NCBI GenBank assembly: GCA_029309925.1
Contig: JARKND010000001.1
Span: forward strand, 992,001 to 1,056,000
Direction: 5' to 3'
From: Fulvivirgaceae bacterium JP3-4
GTDB lineage: Bacteria > Bacteroidota > Bacteroidia > Cytophagales > Cyclobacteriaceae
DNA: 64,000 bases
The position numbers and the translations under genes are program-made. The notes beneath the pieces were generated by a model. That model did not search any database. It was not told the origin of the DNA and was given only the letters and a program-made list of their open reading frames with translations. Shown in pieces: positions 19,085 to 28,377 of the stretch (position 1 is the stretch's first letter; each line of letters begins with the position of its first letter).

Positions 19085-20311
19085 ATGACGCAGCTGGACA
19101 TCAAGAAACAATTTGAGATCAAAGAACTGGAACTCAATGCGTTGCTGGAAATTACCCAGGCGATCAACAGTAATCTACCAGAAGAATCTCTTTATAAGAT
19201 CTATAACTTCACCCTGCGGTCTAATCTCAACATCAAGAAGCTCGCACTTTTTGTTTTGGATGACGAATGGAACTGCAAGGCAAGCTTCGGAACCGACAAG
19301 CAATTTTTTCGCGCCAAGCTTCTGCCGGAATTCAAGACCATCCAGGACATCACGCACCTGAAGGACTTTGATCAATGCGACTTTACAGAATTCGATATCA
19401 TCATTCCGGTTGCGCATAAGTCACACACGCTTGCGCTGGTGTTCGTAGGAGGGCTCGACAAAAACGACCCACGCTACGAGAACGAAGACGGCATTCGCTT
19501 CATTCAGGCGTTGAGTAATATCATTATCGTTGCGATCGAAAACAAGAAGCTCGCACGGAAACAACTCGAGCAGGAAGCCTTCCGCAAAGAACTTGAAATT
19601 GCCAGCGATGTACAGCAATTTTTGTTTCCTGAAACATTGCCAAACACCGAAGTTCTGAAGGTGGAAGCAAGTTACCTGCCGCATGACAGGGTGGGCGGAG
19701 ATTACTACGACTACATTCCGATCAATAAAAACCAGTTTCTGATTTGTGTTGCCGATGTGAGCGGGAAAGGAATTCCGGCAGCACTCATGATGTCGAACTT
19801 CCAGGCCGTGTTGCGCACACTGCTGCGACAAACACCAAATCTCACCGACATCATTGAAGCGCTGAACTACCAGGTACTTGAAAATACGAAGGGAGAAAAG
19901 TTCATTACGTTTTTTGCCGCGATCTATGACGTTCGCCTGAAGACAATGGTGTATGTGAACTCGGGGCACAATCCACCGATCCTCTATGATCGCAAGAATG
20001 GTTTGCGCCTGCTGGAAGAGGGTTCGACTGTATTGGGAGCGATGCACCCGCTGCCGTTTCTCAACGAGGGTTTTGTCACCGGTCTCGATGACTTCCTGCT
20101 GTTCTGTTACACCGATGGCTTAACCGAAACGGTGAACGAGCAGGGACAGGAGTTCGGTGTGGAATCACTCCTGCGCTACTTTGAACAGAAAGACACCTTC
20201 ACAAAAGATTTGAAAGTAATTCATCAGGATATTATTGTTGCACTTGACAGGTTCAAAGGCAAGAATGGCTATCACGATGACATTACTATCCTTTCGTGTC
20301 GTGTAGGATGA
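19085..20311 (+). CDS. GAF-SpoIIE (PP2C) serine phosphatase
   Basis: 408 residues. A GAF-like sensor region at ~20-155, a short helical linker at ~155-180, and an RsbU/SpoIIE phosphatase domain: DVQQFLFPETLP, DRVGGDYYDYI, CVADVSGKGIPAALMM, NSGHNPPILY, YTDGLTETVN. Such enzymes dephosphorylate anti-sigma-factor antagonists. No RsbV/RsbW partners are adjacent. Its stop overlaps the next gene by 4 bp, which couples it to a polysaccharide deacetylase. Confidence 0.93.
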   Translation: MTQLDIKKQFEIKELELNALLEITQAINSNLPEESLYKIYNFTLRSNLNIKKLALFVLDDEWNCKASFGTDKQFFRAKLLPEFKTIQDITHLKDFDQCDFTEFDIIIPVAHKSHTLALVFVGGLDKNDPRYENEDGIRFIQALSNIIIVAIENKKLARKQLEQEAFRKELEIASDVQQFLFPETLPNTEVLKVEASYLPHDRVGGDYYDYIPINKNQFLICVADVSGKGIPAALMMSNFQAVLRTLLRQTPNLTDIIEALNYQVLENTKGEKFITFFAAIYDVRLKTMVYVNSGHNPPILYDRKNGLRLLEEGSTVLGAMHPLPFLNEGFVTGLDDFLLFCYTDGLTETVNEQGQEFGVESLLRYFEQKDTFTKDLKVIHQDIIVALDRFKGKNGYHDDITILSCRVG

Positions 20312-20931
20312 TACCGCATCGCGTACCGTTTTTTATTCCCCTGCTTTATCCTTCGCTGGTATGGCGCATGCCTGCCGAAAACAAAAATCTCTATCTCACG
20401 TTTGATGATGGCCCGATCCCCGGTCCGACCGAGTTCGTACTGGACGTGCTCGCAAAGAACAAAATCAAAGGCACTTTTTTCTGTATTGGCGATAATGTAC
20501 GAAAGCATCCCGGCATCTTTGACCGTATCCTGACTAACGGACACGCTATTGGCAACCACACATTTAATCACCTGAAGGGCTGGACAACTGACAACGCAAT
20601 TTATCTCGAGAACATCCAGCAATTTGAACGGATAATCCTTGAGAAGCAGAGATCTTCGTCACTCTTGTTTCGCCCACCTTATGGACGAATCAAGCGATCG
20701 CAGATTGCTGCACTGAAAGATTTCAGAATTGTGATGTGGGATGTGCTGTCGTTCGATTTTAACAAAAATCTTTCGCCTGAAAAATGTTTGAGTAAAACGA
20801 TCAGCGCCACACGCGAAGGTTCAATCATTGTTTTCCACGACAGCCTGAAAGCTGAGCGTAACATGCAATACGCCCTGCCGCGCTTCATCGATCATTTTTT
20901 GTCGAAAGGTTTCAACTTCAAAACGTTGTAG
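20308..20931 (+). CDS. Polysaccharide deacetylase (NodB-type)
   Basis: 207 residues from the ATG that overlaps the upstream stop (ATGA). NodB motifs are visible: LTFDDGPIPGPT (catalytic Asp and metal Asp), HAIGNHTFNH (metal His pair), FRPPYG and MWDVLSFDF. It removes N-acetyl groups from a GlcNAc-type polymer or peptidoglycan. No clear signal peptide; the N-terminal hydrophobic stretch FFIPLLYPSLVW could be a weak anchor. Confidence 0.92.
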   Translation: MIPHRVPFFIPLLYPSLVWRMPAENKNLYLTFDDGPIPGPTEFVLDVLAKNKIKGTFFCIGDNVRKHPGIFDRILTNGHAIGNHTFNHLKGWTTDNAIYLENIQQFERIILEKQRSSSLLFRPPYGRIKRSQIAALKDFRIVMWDVLSFDFNKNLSPEKCLSKTISATREGSIIVFHDSLKAERNMQYALPRFIDHFLSKGFNFKTL

Positions 20932-20932
20932 C

Positions 20933-22036
20933 ATGAAAAATGTCCTGGTGGCACCACTCGACTGGGGACTGGGACATGCGACCCGGTGCATCCCGATCGT
21001 GCGTGAGCTCCTGAAGAAAGGCTGCAACGTTTCCATTGCAGGCAGTGGTTCTTCCTTGTTGTTGCTCAAGGACGAGTTCCCAAAACTCCAGCACTTCGAA
21101 CTTCAACCGTACAATCCTGTCTATCCCGAAAGGCGAGGAGGCATGGTGTGGAAGATGGCATCACAACTGCCGAAATTTTATCAGGCGATCAAGAAAGAGC
21201 ACGATCAGATCGAGCAGCTCGTGAAGGAAAATAAATTCGATCTGGTGATCTCCGATAACCGATATGGATGTTGGTCCCAACGGGTGCCCTGTGTGTTCAT
21301 CACCCATCAGAGCAACATACTGATGCCAAAAAGATTCGGATGGCTTTCCCCCCTTGTCAGCCTCATCAACAAAAGACTGATGAAGAAGTTCGACTATTGC
21401 TGGATCCCGGATTTCCCGGATGGCAACAACCTTTCGGGAAACCTGAACAGGTTCAGCAAGCATGAAAAAGACAGGTTCAGATTTATTGGTACGTTGTCGC
21501 GATTCAAGGCTTCGGGCAGGAAGCGCGAGGTGTTGTACGATGCAACCATCATCATTTCCGGCCCCGAGCCGCAGCGATCGATTTTCGAAAAGATCGTGAG
21601 ACTGCAACTGGGCGCTTCCGATATTCGATATTGCCTTGTGCGCGGTGCTTTCAATCCGGCTGAGCGGTCCATGGTACCAAATATCCACGATTACCTCGGC
21701 ACCGAAAAACTTCAGGATGTCATTGAAGTATCAAGGATTGTGGTGGCGCGAAGTGGTTACAGCACGGTGATGGACATGGCCGCGCTTGGAAAGAAAGTCA
21801 TCTTTGTTCCAACGCCCGGGCAGACCGAACAGGAATATCTGGCAAGACGTCTCCACGCAGCGGGCATTGCTTTTTCATGTCCGCAACATCAGTTCGATTT
21901 GCAGTATGCACTGGTTGAATCACGGAACTTCACCGGCTTCAGAGACTTTCCAGCAGAATCAGGTTTACTGTCTGATGCGATAGATTCAGTGTTGAACGTG
22001 AGACGCGTAGTCAAAATCTCCTCGCAAAAAATTTAG
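20933..22036 (+). CDS. MurG-like glycosyltransferase (GT28-like)
   Basis: 367 residues, starting 1 bp after the deacetylase stop. The N-terminal VAPLDWGLGHATRCIPIVREL is the G-rich loop typical of MurG/GT28 proteins and the C-terminal half has SRIVVARSGYSTVMDMAALG and VPTPGQTEQEYLARRL, the donor-binding signature. Probably transfers a sugar to a lipid or wall acceptor. Forms an operon with the phosphatase and deacetylase. Its 3' end overlaps the convergent gene by 4 bp. Confidence 0.85.
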   Translation: MKNVLVAPLDWGLGHATRCIPIVRELLKKGCNVSIAGSGSSLLLLKDEFPKLQHFELQPYNPVYPERRGGMVWKMASQLPKFYQAIKKEHDQIEQLVKENKFDLVISDNRYGCWSQRVPCVFITHQSNILMPKRFGWLSPLVSLINKRLMKKFDYCWIPDFPDGNNLSGNLNRFSKHEKDRFRFIGTLSRFKASGRKREVLYDATIIISGPEPQRSIFEKIVRLQLGASDIRYCLVRGAFNPAERSMVPNIHDYLGTEKLQDVIEVSRIVVARSGYSTVMDMAALGKKVIFVPTPGQTEQEYLARRLHAAGIAFSCPQHQFDLQYALVESRNFTGFRDFPAESGLLSDAIDSVLNVRRVVKISSQKI

Positions 22037-23349
22037 ACTACCGGGAATTTCCATGGTGAACGGTAGTTTGGCTTCAACAACGCATTTGCTTTCTCATCGT
22101 TTTTGAATTTTCCTTTCTCCGCATCCCAGAAAATCTTGTTGCCGGTGCGGTAAGCAATGTTGCCCATATGGGCCACAAGCGCAGAATTGTGTCCGTACTC
22201 GATATCACAGATTGGTTGCTGACGCGATTTCACACACTCAATAAAATTCCTCACATGTTTTTCATGATCTTTCGGATCGGAAGGCTGCAATGGAATCAGT
22301 TCGGTCTTCGCTGCGTTTTTGTTGTCAGTCTCTGCAATCACTTCCCAGCCTTCGCGGTTCACAACAAGCGTCCCATTGTTTCCGACAAATGCCACACCGT
22401 AGTTCCTTCCGTAGATTCCTTTCTGAATTCCACCGGCATGATCCCATTCCAAGGTAAATTTTCCGAAATCATACAGCACATTCAGGGTGTCCGGAGTTTC
22501 AATGCAATTCTCAGGATAGGCATAAATGCCACCGGACGCCATAACGCTTAGGGGTGTCGTTACATTCATCGCCCATAACGGTATGTCAAGCAGATGCACG
22601 CCCCAGTCAGTCATGAGTCCTCCGCCCTGGTTCCAGAAGTGGCGCCAGCTTCCGTGAAAACGGTTGGCATTGAACGGAGTCTTCGGGGCCGGGCCCAGCC
22701 ATGTATCATAGTCAACACCGGCCGGAGGAGCCGTGTCGGCTACTTTTGGATTTCCCTTTCCGTATTCAAAATATCCCCAAGTTCTAATCTTGCGAATGGT
22801 TCCAAGTTTACCTGACTGCACCAGGGCAACCACATCCTGCCAGTGCTGCCCGCTGCGTTGCTGCTGACCGACCTGTACAACGCGTTTATACTTGCGCGCT
22901 GCTGCGAGCATCACCTGGCATTCTGCAATACTGTTCGCGAGCGGTTTCTCCACATAAACATCTTTCCCCGCCTGGCAAGCCTCAACCGTTGGAAGACAAT
23001 GCCAGTGATCGGGCGTACCAATGATCACCACGTCAATGTCTTTATCGTCCAGCACCTTCCTGTAATCTTTATACAATTTTGGCGATTTCCCTGTGAGTTC
23101 CAGCACTTTTGCGGCACGCTCATTCAACACCTTGTCATCGACATCGCATAAGGCAACGCACTCAACCTCCGACATTTTCAGATGGTCTTCGAGATTATAA
23201 AACCCCATCCCGCGACAGCCGATCAGCGCAACCTGAATCTTGTCGTTCTGCGAAACACCAGCATGCAGCTTCGAATAAAGCAAGGGAGTCAGTGCGGAAG
23301 CTGCGAGCACTGAGCCGGAGAGGTGGAGAAAATTACGTCTTGAACTCAT
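22033..23349 (-). CDS. Gfo/Idh/MocA oxidoreductase with Tat signal
   Basis: 438 residues from MSSRRNFLHLSGS; an ATG 24 bp upstream is possible. The N-terminus is a twin-arginine signal (SRRNFLHLSGSVLAASALTP), so the folded NAD(P)-binding protein is exported. Rossmann motif LIGCRGMGFYNLEDHL, then GTPDHWH and the catalytic-lysine motif VEKPLANSIAECQ. Substrate is likely a sugar or inositol derivative; exported members of this family are common in Bacteroidota and use tightly bound cofactor. No pathway partner is adjacent. Confidence 0.9.
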   Translation of the reverse strand: MSSRRNFLHLSGSVLAASALTPLLYSKLHAGVSQNDKIQVALIGCRGMGFYNLEDHLKMSEVECVALCDVDDKVLNERAAKVLELTGKSPKLYKDYRKVLDDKDIDVVIIGTPDHWHCLPTVEACQAGKDVYVEKPLANSIAECQVMLAAARKYKRVVQVGQQQRSGQHWQDVVALVQSGKLGTIRKIRTWGYFEYGKGNPKVADTAPPAGVDYDTWLGPAPKTPFNANRFHGSWRHFWNQGGGLMTDWGVHLLDIPLWAMNVTTPLSVMASGGIYAYPENCIETPDTLNVLYDFGKFTLEWDHAGGIQKGIYGRNYGVAFVGNNGTLVVNREGWEVIAETDNKNAAKTELIPLQPSDPKDHEKHVRNFIECVKSRQQPICDIEYGHNSALVAHMGNIAYRTGNKIFWDAEKGKFKNDEKANALLKPNYRSPWKFPVV

Positions 23350-23547
23350 ATGTGTCTGGTTGGTGTGTACCAATATACAATTCTGGCATGGAAAAATAAT
23401 AGAGAGAATAGTATGGAACTGTCGCGCCCGAAGTGGACGTCTATTTTCTAAGTATGTTTAATTTTGCGTACGCGTGGATCTCCTTTTGATTTTTGATATT
23501 TGGAGCATGGTATTTTAATTCACCATCTTTGCCCGAAATTTGATCCC

Positions 23548-24348
23548 ATGCCAGACGCTTCTATAGACGGAAATTTTTTTTTCACAGACTCTCATGCGCA
23601 CATTTATTCCGATGAATTCAAGTCTGATCTGGTCGATACGCTTGAGCGGACGAGGTCTGCGAACGTGCTCAAACTTGTTATGCCCAATGTAGATCACACG
23701 TCCATTGACGCGATGATGGAGATCGAAGCCAAATGGAAAGGAATGTGTTATGCCACGATGGGCTTGCACCCCTGCTCGGTCAAAAAAGATTTTCAGCGCG
23801 AGCTGTACATCGTTGAAGACTGGCTCTCGAAGAGAAAATTCTCGGCAGTAGGAGAGATGGGCACCGATATGTACTGGGACAAAACGTTGTGGAACGAACA
23901 GGTCGAAGCTTTTAACATCCAGGTGGCGCTCGCGAAAAAACACAAGCTCCCGATCATCATCCACTGCCGTGAGACCCTTGACGAAACAATCAGGCTCGTG
24001 GAGGATGTTCAGGACGGAACGCTCACAGGCGTGTTTCACTGCTTCGGGGGAAGTGCTGCGCAGGCGGAACAAATTTCCAAACTCAAATTTTATGTTGGCA
24101 TTGGAGGGGTGGCGACCTTCAAGAAGGCAGGTCTTGATCTTGTACTTCCCGAGGTGCCGCTGGAACAAATCGTACTTGAAACGGATAGTCCATACCTTGC
24201 CCCGGTTCCCCATCGTGGAAAGCGCAATGAGCCGTCATATATTCCAATCATTGCTCAGAAAATTGCAGAAGTTAAGCGGATCAGCGTGGAGGAGGTGATG
24301 AAACAAACAACGGCCAATTCATTCACACTATTTCCATCAATCGCTTAA
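23548..24348 (+). CDS. TatD-family hydrolase
   Basis: Metal-dependent deoxyribonuclease family. I start at the ATG giving MPDASIDGNFFFTDSHAHIYSDE (266 residues); the longer frame from 23500 adds residues without family likeness. Metal ligands: DSHAHIY, a Glu in VGEMGTD, HCRE, FHCFGGS and the terminal LETDSPYLAPVPHRGKRNEP. CATCTTTGC just upstream resembles a -7 box with a very short leader. Confidence 0.92.
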   Translation: MPDASIDGNFFFTDSHAHIYSDEFKSDLVDTLERTRSANVLKLVMPNVDHTSIDAMMEIEAKWKGMCYATMGLHPCSVKKDFQRELYIVEDWLSKRKFSAVGEMGTDMYWDKTLWNEQVEAFNIQVALAKKHKLPIIIHCRETLDETIRLVEDVQDGTLTGVFHCFGGSAAQAEQISKLKFYVGIGGVATFKKAGLDLVLPEVPLEQIVLETDSPYLAPVPHRGKRNEPSYIPIIAQKIAEVKRISVEEVMKQTTANSFTLFPSIA

Positions 24349-24370
24349 CTTGTAGCCACAACCAGCACCC

Positions 24371-25435
24371 ATGCAGTTCAAACAAGTTGTCATTAACACC
24401 GCCCTTCCGCAATCGCCAAAGGGAAGAGTGCTCATTATATATACAGGAGGTACCTTCGGAATGACATACGACCAGGATGGCGTGCTCATTCCCTTCGACT
24501 TCGCGCTGATCCTCGAACACCTGCCGACCCTGAGAAATCTAGCGCTTGAACTGACGGTGATCTCATTCGAAAACCCGATCGACTCTTCGAACATCGAGCC
24601 GGCACACTGGCAGGCGCTCGCAACGATCATTTCGAAGAATCACGAAACACATGACGGGTTTGTTGTTCTTCACGGAACAGATACGATGGCGTATACAGCC
24701 TCTGCGCTGAGCTTCATGCTTGAGGGTCTGGCAAAGCCAGTGATCTTTACAGGAGCGCAGCTTCCCATTGCTGAGCCGCGTTCCGATGCCCGTGAAAATC
24801 TCATCACAGCACTTGAAATTGCTTCCGCGAAAAAAGATGGAAAAGCACTCGTGCCGGAGGTATGCATTTATTTCGATTACGAATTGCTCCGTGGTAATCG
24901 AAGCAAGAAGGTCGAGAGCATGCAGTTTGATGCGTTTGACTCTGGCAATTATCCGCCCCTTGCCAAGGCAGGCGTCAAGATCGATTACAACTTTGCGTAT
25001 ATCCGGGAGGTTAAATCCAACGGAGCACTGAAGCTGCGTACAAAGATCGATGCGAATATTTCTATCCTGAAATTGTTCCCGGGCATTTCCACATCCACGA
25101 TCGAAGCAATTCTCGCCACGAAGAATTTGAAAGCGGTCATCCTTGAGACATACGGATCCGGCAATGCCCCAACTTTTCCAGCGTTGATCAGCGCGCTGGA
25201 GGCTGCCATTGACAGAGGCATTATTGTTGTGAATATTTCACAGTGCTCCGGGGGCATGGTCACCCAGGGCAGATACGAAACGAGCCGTGAGCTGCTACGC
25301 ATTGGTGTGATCGGTGGTGCCGACATGACGACCGAAGCTGCCGTCACAAAACTTATGGTTCTGCTTGGAGAAAATGGAGAATCAAGTGCGCGGGAGTTGA
25401 TTGCCAGGTCGCTGGCGGGCGAGCTCACGGTATAG
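24371..25435 (+). CDS. ansA: Type I L-asparaginase
   Basis: Hydrolyses asparagine to aspartate and ammonia in the cytoplasm (no signal peptide). 354 residues; catalytic Thr motifs IYTGGTFGMTYDQDG at ~26-40 and VLHGTDTMAYTASALSFML at ~97-115, then FTGAQLPIAEPRSDARENL. It follows tatD by 22 bp, probably the same transcript. Confidence 0.94.
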   Translation: MQFKQVVINTALPQSPKGRVLIIYTGGTFGMTYDQDGVLIPFDFALILEHLPTLRNLALELTVISFENPIDSSNIEPAHWQALATIISKNHETHDGFVVLHGTDTMAYTASALSFMLEGLAKPVIFTGAQLPIAEPRSDARENLITALEIASAKKDGKALVPEVCIYFDYELLRGNRSKKVESMQFDAFDSGNYPPLAKAGVKIDYNFAYIREVKSNGALKLRTKIDANISILKLFPGISTSTIEAILATKNLKAVILETYGSGNAPTFPALISALEAAIDRGIIVVNISQCSGGMVTQGRYETSRELLRIGVIGGADMTTEAAVTKLMVLLGENGESSARELIARSLAGELTV

Positions 25436-25507
25436 TTTTCCGTTTTCTTGCAAACCGCTGATTTTCTTGCTTTTTTTGCCGTCCCAATGTCTTAATTGGA
25501 ATCAACT

Positions 25508-25594
25508 GGAGAGGTGTCCGAGTGGTTGAAGGAGCACGCCTGGAAAGTGTGTATACGGGAAACCGTATCGCGGGTTCGAATCCCGCCCTCTCCG
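25508..25594 (+). tRNA. tRNA-Ser (GGA)
   Basis: 87 nt. Acceptor GGAGAGG pairs with CCTCTCC; the anticodon loop CTGGAAA carries anticodon GGA (25542-25544); a long variable arm (TATACGGGAAACCGTAT) marks class II; T arm GCGGG-TTCGAAT-CCCGC. Discriminator G at 25594, followed by CA, so a full CCA is not encoded. The 3' end is the first unit of the tandem array that follows. Confidence 0.97.
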
Positions 25595-26570
25595 CAGAAG
25601 AGCTGCAAGCTACAAGCTACAAGCTTCAAGCCTTGTAAGTCTTGGATGAGACAGGCACCTACCATCGTCATTTCGAGCCTGCAAAATCGATCAGGCGATA
25701 CGATCACCGCGAGAAACCGCCCTCTCCGCAGAAGAGCTGCAAGCTACAAGCTTCAAGCCTTGTAAGTCTTGGATGAGACAGGCACCTACCATCGTCATTT
25801 CGAGCCTGCGAAATTGATCAGGCGATACGATCACCGCGAGAAACCGCGCTCTCCGCAGAAGGGCTGCAAGCTACAAGCTTCAAGCTTCAAGCCTTGTAAG
25901 TCTTGGATGAGACAGGCACCTACCATCGTCATTTCGAGCCTGCAAAATCGATCAGGCGATACGATCACCGCGAGAAACCGCCCTCTCCGCAGAAGAACTG
26001 CAAGCTGCAAGCTTCAAGCCTTGTAAGTCTTCGATGAGACAGGCACCTACCATCGTCATTTCGAGCCTGCAAAATCGATCAGGCGATACGATCACCGCGA
26101 GAAACCGCGCTCTCCGCAGAAGGGCTGCAAGCTACAAGCTTCAAGCTTCAAGCCTTGTAAGTCTTGGATGAGACAGGCACCTACCATCGTCATTTCGAGC
26201 CTGCGAAATTGATCAGGCGATACGATCACCGCGAGAAACCGCGCTCTCCGCAGAAGGGCTGCAAGCTACAAGCTTCAAGCTTCAAGCCTTGTAAGTCTTG
26301 GATGAGACAGGCACCTACCATCGTCATTTCGAGCCTGCAAAATCGATCAGGCGATACGATCACCGCGAGAAAAGGCGATACGATCAGTGCGAGAAACCTC
26401 TCCGCAGAAGAGCTGCTAGCTACAAGCTACAAGCTACAAGCTTCAAGCCTTGTAAGTCTTGGATGACCCAAGCACCTACCATCGTCATTTCGAGCCTGCA
26501 AAATCGATCAGGGCGATACAATCACCGCGAGAAAAGGCGATACGATCAGTGCGAGAAACCTGCCCGGCAT
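25588..26570 (+). repeat. tRNA-linked tandem repeat array (7 units)
   Basis: The tRNA 3' segment CTCTCCGCAGAAG recurs at 25588, 25722, 25849, 25983, 26110, 26244 and 26398, so the period is 127 or 134 bp (154 for the sixth). Each unit then has CAAGCTACAAGCTTC words, CCTTGTAAGTCTTGGATGAG, CATCGTCATTTCGAGCCTGC and GGCGATACGATCACCGCGAG. Units fall into two subtypes (GCAAAATCGATC or GCGAAATTGATC). The 7-bp length differences come from extra CAAGCTT words; the last two units carry an extra GGCGATACGATCAGTGCGAG copy. Open frames running through it are repeat artefacts. Confidence 0.95.
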
Positions 26571-26629
26571 CTTTTATGAACCACTGCTGAAAAAATTTTC
26601 TTTAAATTTCGGCTACTCCACCCTTCACT

Positions 26630-27019
26630 ATGCTAATTCTATTGGTCGATGACGACCCCGAAGATCGTTTAATTTTTGAGGAATCAGTCCATGCAGTTTC
26701 GCCTGATTACAAGTGCATCGGGGTGCGTGATGGAGAAGAGGCATTACAGTATTTGCAACATGATGCTGTGGTACTACCAGACCTTATCTTTCTCGACATC
26801 AATATGCCGAAGCTGGATGGCCGACAAACACTCTCGCTTTTAAAGTCGTCTGACACTTTTAGAAATATTCCAGTGTGCGTCTATACGACTGAAAGTCGCC
26901 CCGTGGAGCGGGACGCGATCATCGAACTCGGTGCACGATGGTTCGTTACCAAACCGGCATCCATTCTTGAGGTTCGGAATTGTATCGCAACCGTTATCAA
27001 AGAAGTAAGTAGCCGATAA
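26630..27019 (+). CDS. Stand-alone receiver protein 1
   Basis: 129 residues, receiver domain only: acidic pocket VDDDPED at 6-12, phospho-acceptor Asp56 in FLDINMPKLDG, Thr in YTTES and Lys in TKPAS. It resembles Rcp1-type single-domain regulators, which act by protein-protein contacts. No kinase is adjacent. It is the first of three such proteins in 5 kb. Confidence 0.9.
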   Translation: MLILLVDDDPEDRLIFEESVHAVSPDYKCIGVRDGEEALQYLQHDAVVLPDLIFLDINMPKLDGRQTLSLLKSSDTFRNIPVCVYTTESRPVERDAIIELGARWFVTKPASILEVRNCIATVIKEVSSR

Positions 27020-27232
27020 GAACCTTGGTCTGCAAGCACCGATTCCAGTAGGTATTCAGCGAGAACTGTTTTTTGAATTTGTGGTTATCCACAGCGTGAA
27101 TTTCATATCATATGGGCATTCGAACCCACCGTGGCTTAGGTTCTGTCTTGTTTTCTCAGTGAATAACTCTCCCAATTGGTGCTGACCTTTGCTCGTCTCA
27201 GCCTGGATGTCTAGCTTTACGCTATCAAACTT

Positions 27233-27637
27233 ATGTCAGAACAGCCCAAAGCCTACATACTTTATGTTGACGATGACCGCGATGATCAGCACATCTTCAG
27301 GGAAGCAATGCAGGCCGTCAGACCCGACCTGCTCTGTAAAATCGCGAGTGATGGCTACGAAGCTTTGAAGTTGCTTGAAACTACCGATCTTCCGATTTGC
27401 ATCTACCTTGACATCAATATGCCGATGATGGACGGGCTTGAAGTATTGGGGAGGATCAAGGAAAATGCACTTCTTTCTGCAATACCGGTCTTCATTTTAT
27501 CTACTTCACGATCTCCAATGAGTGAGAAGCGTGCGATGGATCTGGGTGCAACTGACTACCTCGTTAAACCGAATACATACGGAGCGTACGTTGATTTGCT
27601 CGGTGCATGTTTCGTAGCACATTTTCCGAAAAATTAA
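27233..27637 (+). CDS. Stand-alone receiver protein 2
   Basis: 134 residues, receiver only: YVDDDRDD at 11-18, Asp60 in YLDINMPMMDG, STS and VKPNT. It is similar in style to the neighbours at 26630 and 30962 but not identical to either. A small helical protein gene lies 159 bp downstream. The 213 bp upstream hold no gene; they contain a single perfect DnaA-type 9-mer at 27085-27093. Confidence 0.9.
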   Translation: MSEQPKAYILYVDDDRDDQHIFREAMQAVRPDLLCKIASDGYEALKLLETTDLPICIYLDINMPMMDGLEVLGRIKENALLSAIPVFILSTSRSPMSEKRAMDLGATDYLVKPNTYGAYVDLLGACFVAHFPKN

Positions 27638-27661
27638 TTCTCTTTGGAAGTCATTCTTACA

Positions 27662-27690
27662 ATTCCGCGTGCGTTGCAACACGGAATGGC
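27662..27690 (+). terminator. Possible terminator after receiver 2
   Basis: ATTCCGCGTG pairs with ACACGGAAT with one mismatch, loop ~8 nt, followed by GGCTTTTG. The T tract is short, so this is tentative. If real it would separate receiver 2 from the small gene at 27797. Confidence 0.3.
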
Positions 27691-27796
27691 TTTTGTCATA
27701 AAAATAAAAAACACTCTTCGCTAAGACGTAGTAAATATTTGCACACTGAGACCCATCGTCATATCGGCCTCCCTGCGCCCGGTATAACGAAGCACG

Positions 27797-27985
27797 ATGG
27801 AAAATCACGAACAGCAGACGCTCGTTGCGATCAATGAAAGCAACCAGGTACTGTTAAAAGTACAGCAGTCGAAAAGATCAAATGATGAACTCATCAAACA
27901 ATCAAATCTGGAAATTCAAGACGCTAAAAGGATAATATCAAGGGCTAACCAAATTATCGTTTCAATTACGACACCAGAGCCCTGA
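27797..27985 (+). CDS. Small helical protein A, paralogue of 31627
   Basis: 62 residues, predicted almost fully alpha-helical and rich in Gln, Asn, Ser, Lys. Residues from TLVAINESNQ to ANQIIVSI align without gaps to the protein at 31627, with about 19 of 47 identical positions (my count by eye). Both follow a stand-alone receiver gene. No known domain is recognised; a coiled-coil partner or adaptor is possible. The conserved pairing makes it a real gene rather than a chance frame. Confidence 0.7.
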   Translation: MENHEQQTLVAINESNQVLLKVQQSKRSNDELIKQSNLEIQDAKRIISRANQIIVSITTPEP

Positions 27986-28128
27986 ACTGTTTGAAAAAAA
28001 CTAAGGCTGGAGCTTTACATGGACGATCAGCAATCCCAATTCCTGGGATAAGTTCCGGTTTTGGCAAGGATAAAAAAGCCGCAGGCACTGCGACTTCAGT
28101 TGTTTTGAAAACGGCATCGCGCGAAAGG

Positions 28129-28377
28129 CTACTTTTTATATGCTATAAAGAATGATTTTGTCTTTGCTACAGCATCCTGCAGTGAATCAAAAACTCTGTT
28201 CTGCCCTTTAGCATCCAACAGATAGGTGCTCCATAGGAGGGAATGGTTCGTGTCAAACGCCTTACAGAAAACGGTAAAACCTCGCGATTTTTCATCAGGC
28301 TTCACAAAAAATTTGACGGTAAGTCCGCTTAACGTGAGTTCCTCTGTGTGAACTTCGGTCGTCTTAATATTCATCAT
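28129..28377 (-). CDS. Hypothetical protein (82 aa)
   Basis: Small soluble protein with alternating beta-like segments (LTLSGLTVKFFVKPDEKSRG, then FTVFCKAFD and LWSTYLLDA) and a C-terminal helix. No family recognised. It starts at ATGATG overlapping the stop of the upstream gene 28374-28694, so the two are coupled. The 143 bp between it and the 27797 gene hold no ORF. Confidence 0.55.
   Translation of the reverse strand: MMNIKTTEVHTEELTLSGLTVKFFVKPDEKSRGFTVFCKAFDTNHSLLWSTYLLDAKGQNRVFDSLQDAVAKTKSFFIAYKK

Noticed and set aside
23500-23547. Longer start of tatD
   Set aside because: Adds 16 residues without family likeness; promoter-like CATCTTTG lies in this stretch.
25588-26570. CRISPR-like array
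   Set aside because: Units of ~130 bp are repeated in full, with no short repeat/unique spacer alternation and no cas genes.
25496-26579. Several open frames of 85-100 codons in the tRNA-linked array
   Set aside because: They are the same frame read through tandem repeats and begin inside the tRNA or the repeat; no codon bias or conserved protein pattern.
27085-27093. Single perfect DnaA box TTATCCACA
   Set aside because: One isolated box is expected by chance in a window of this size; no second box nearby.
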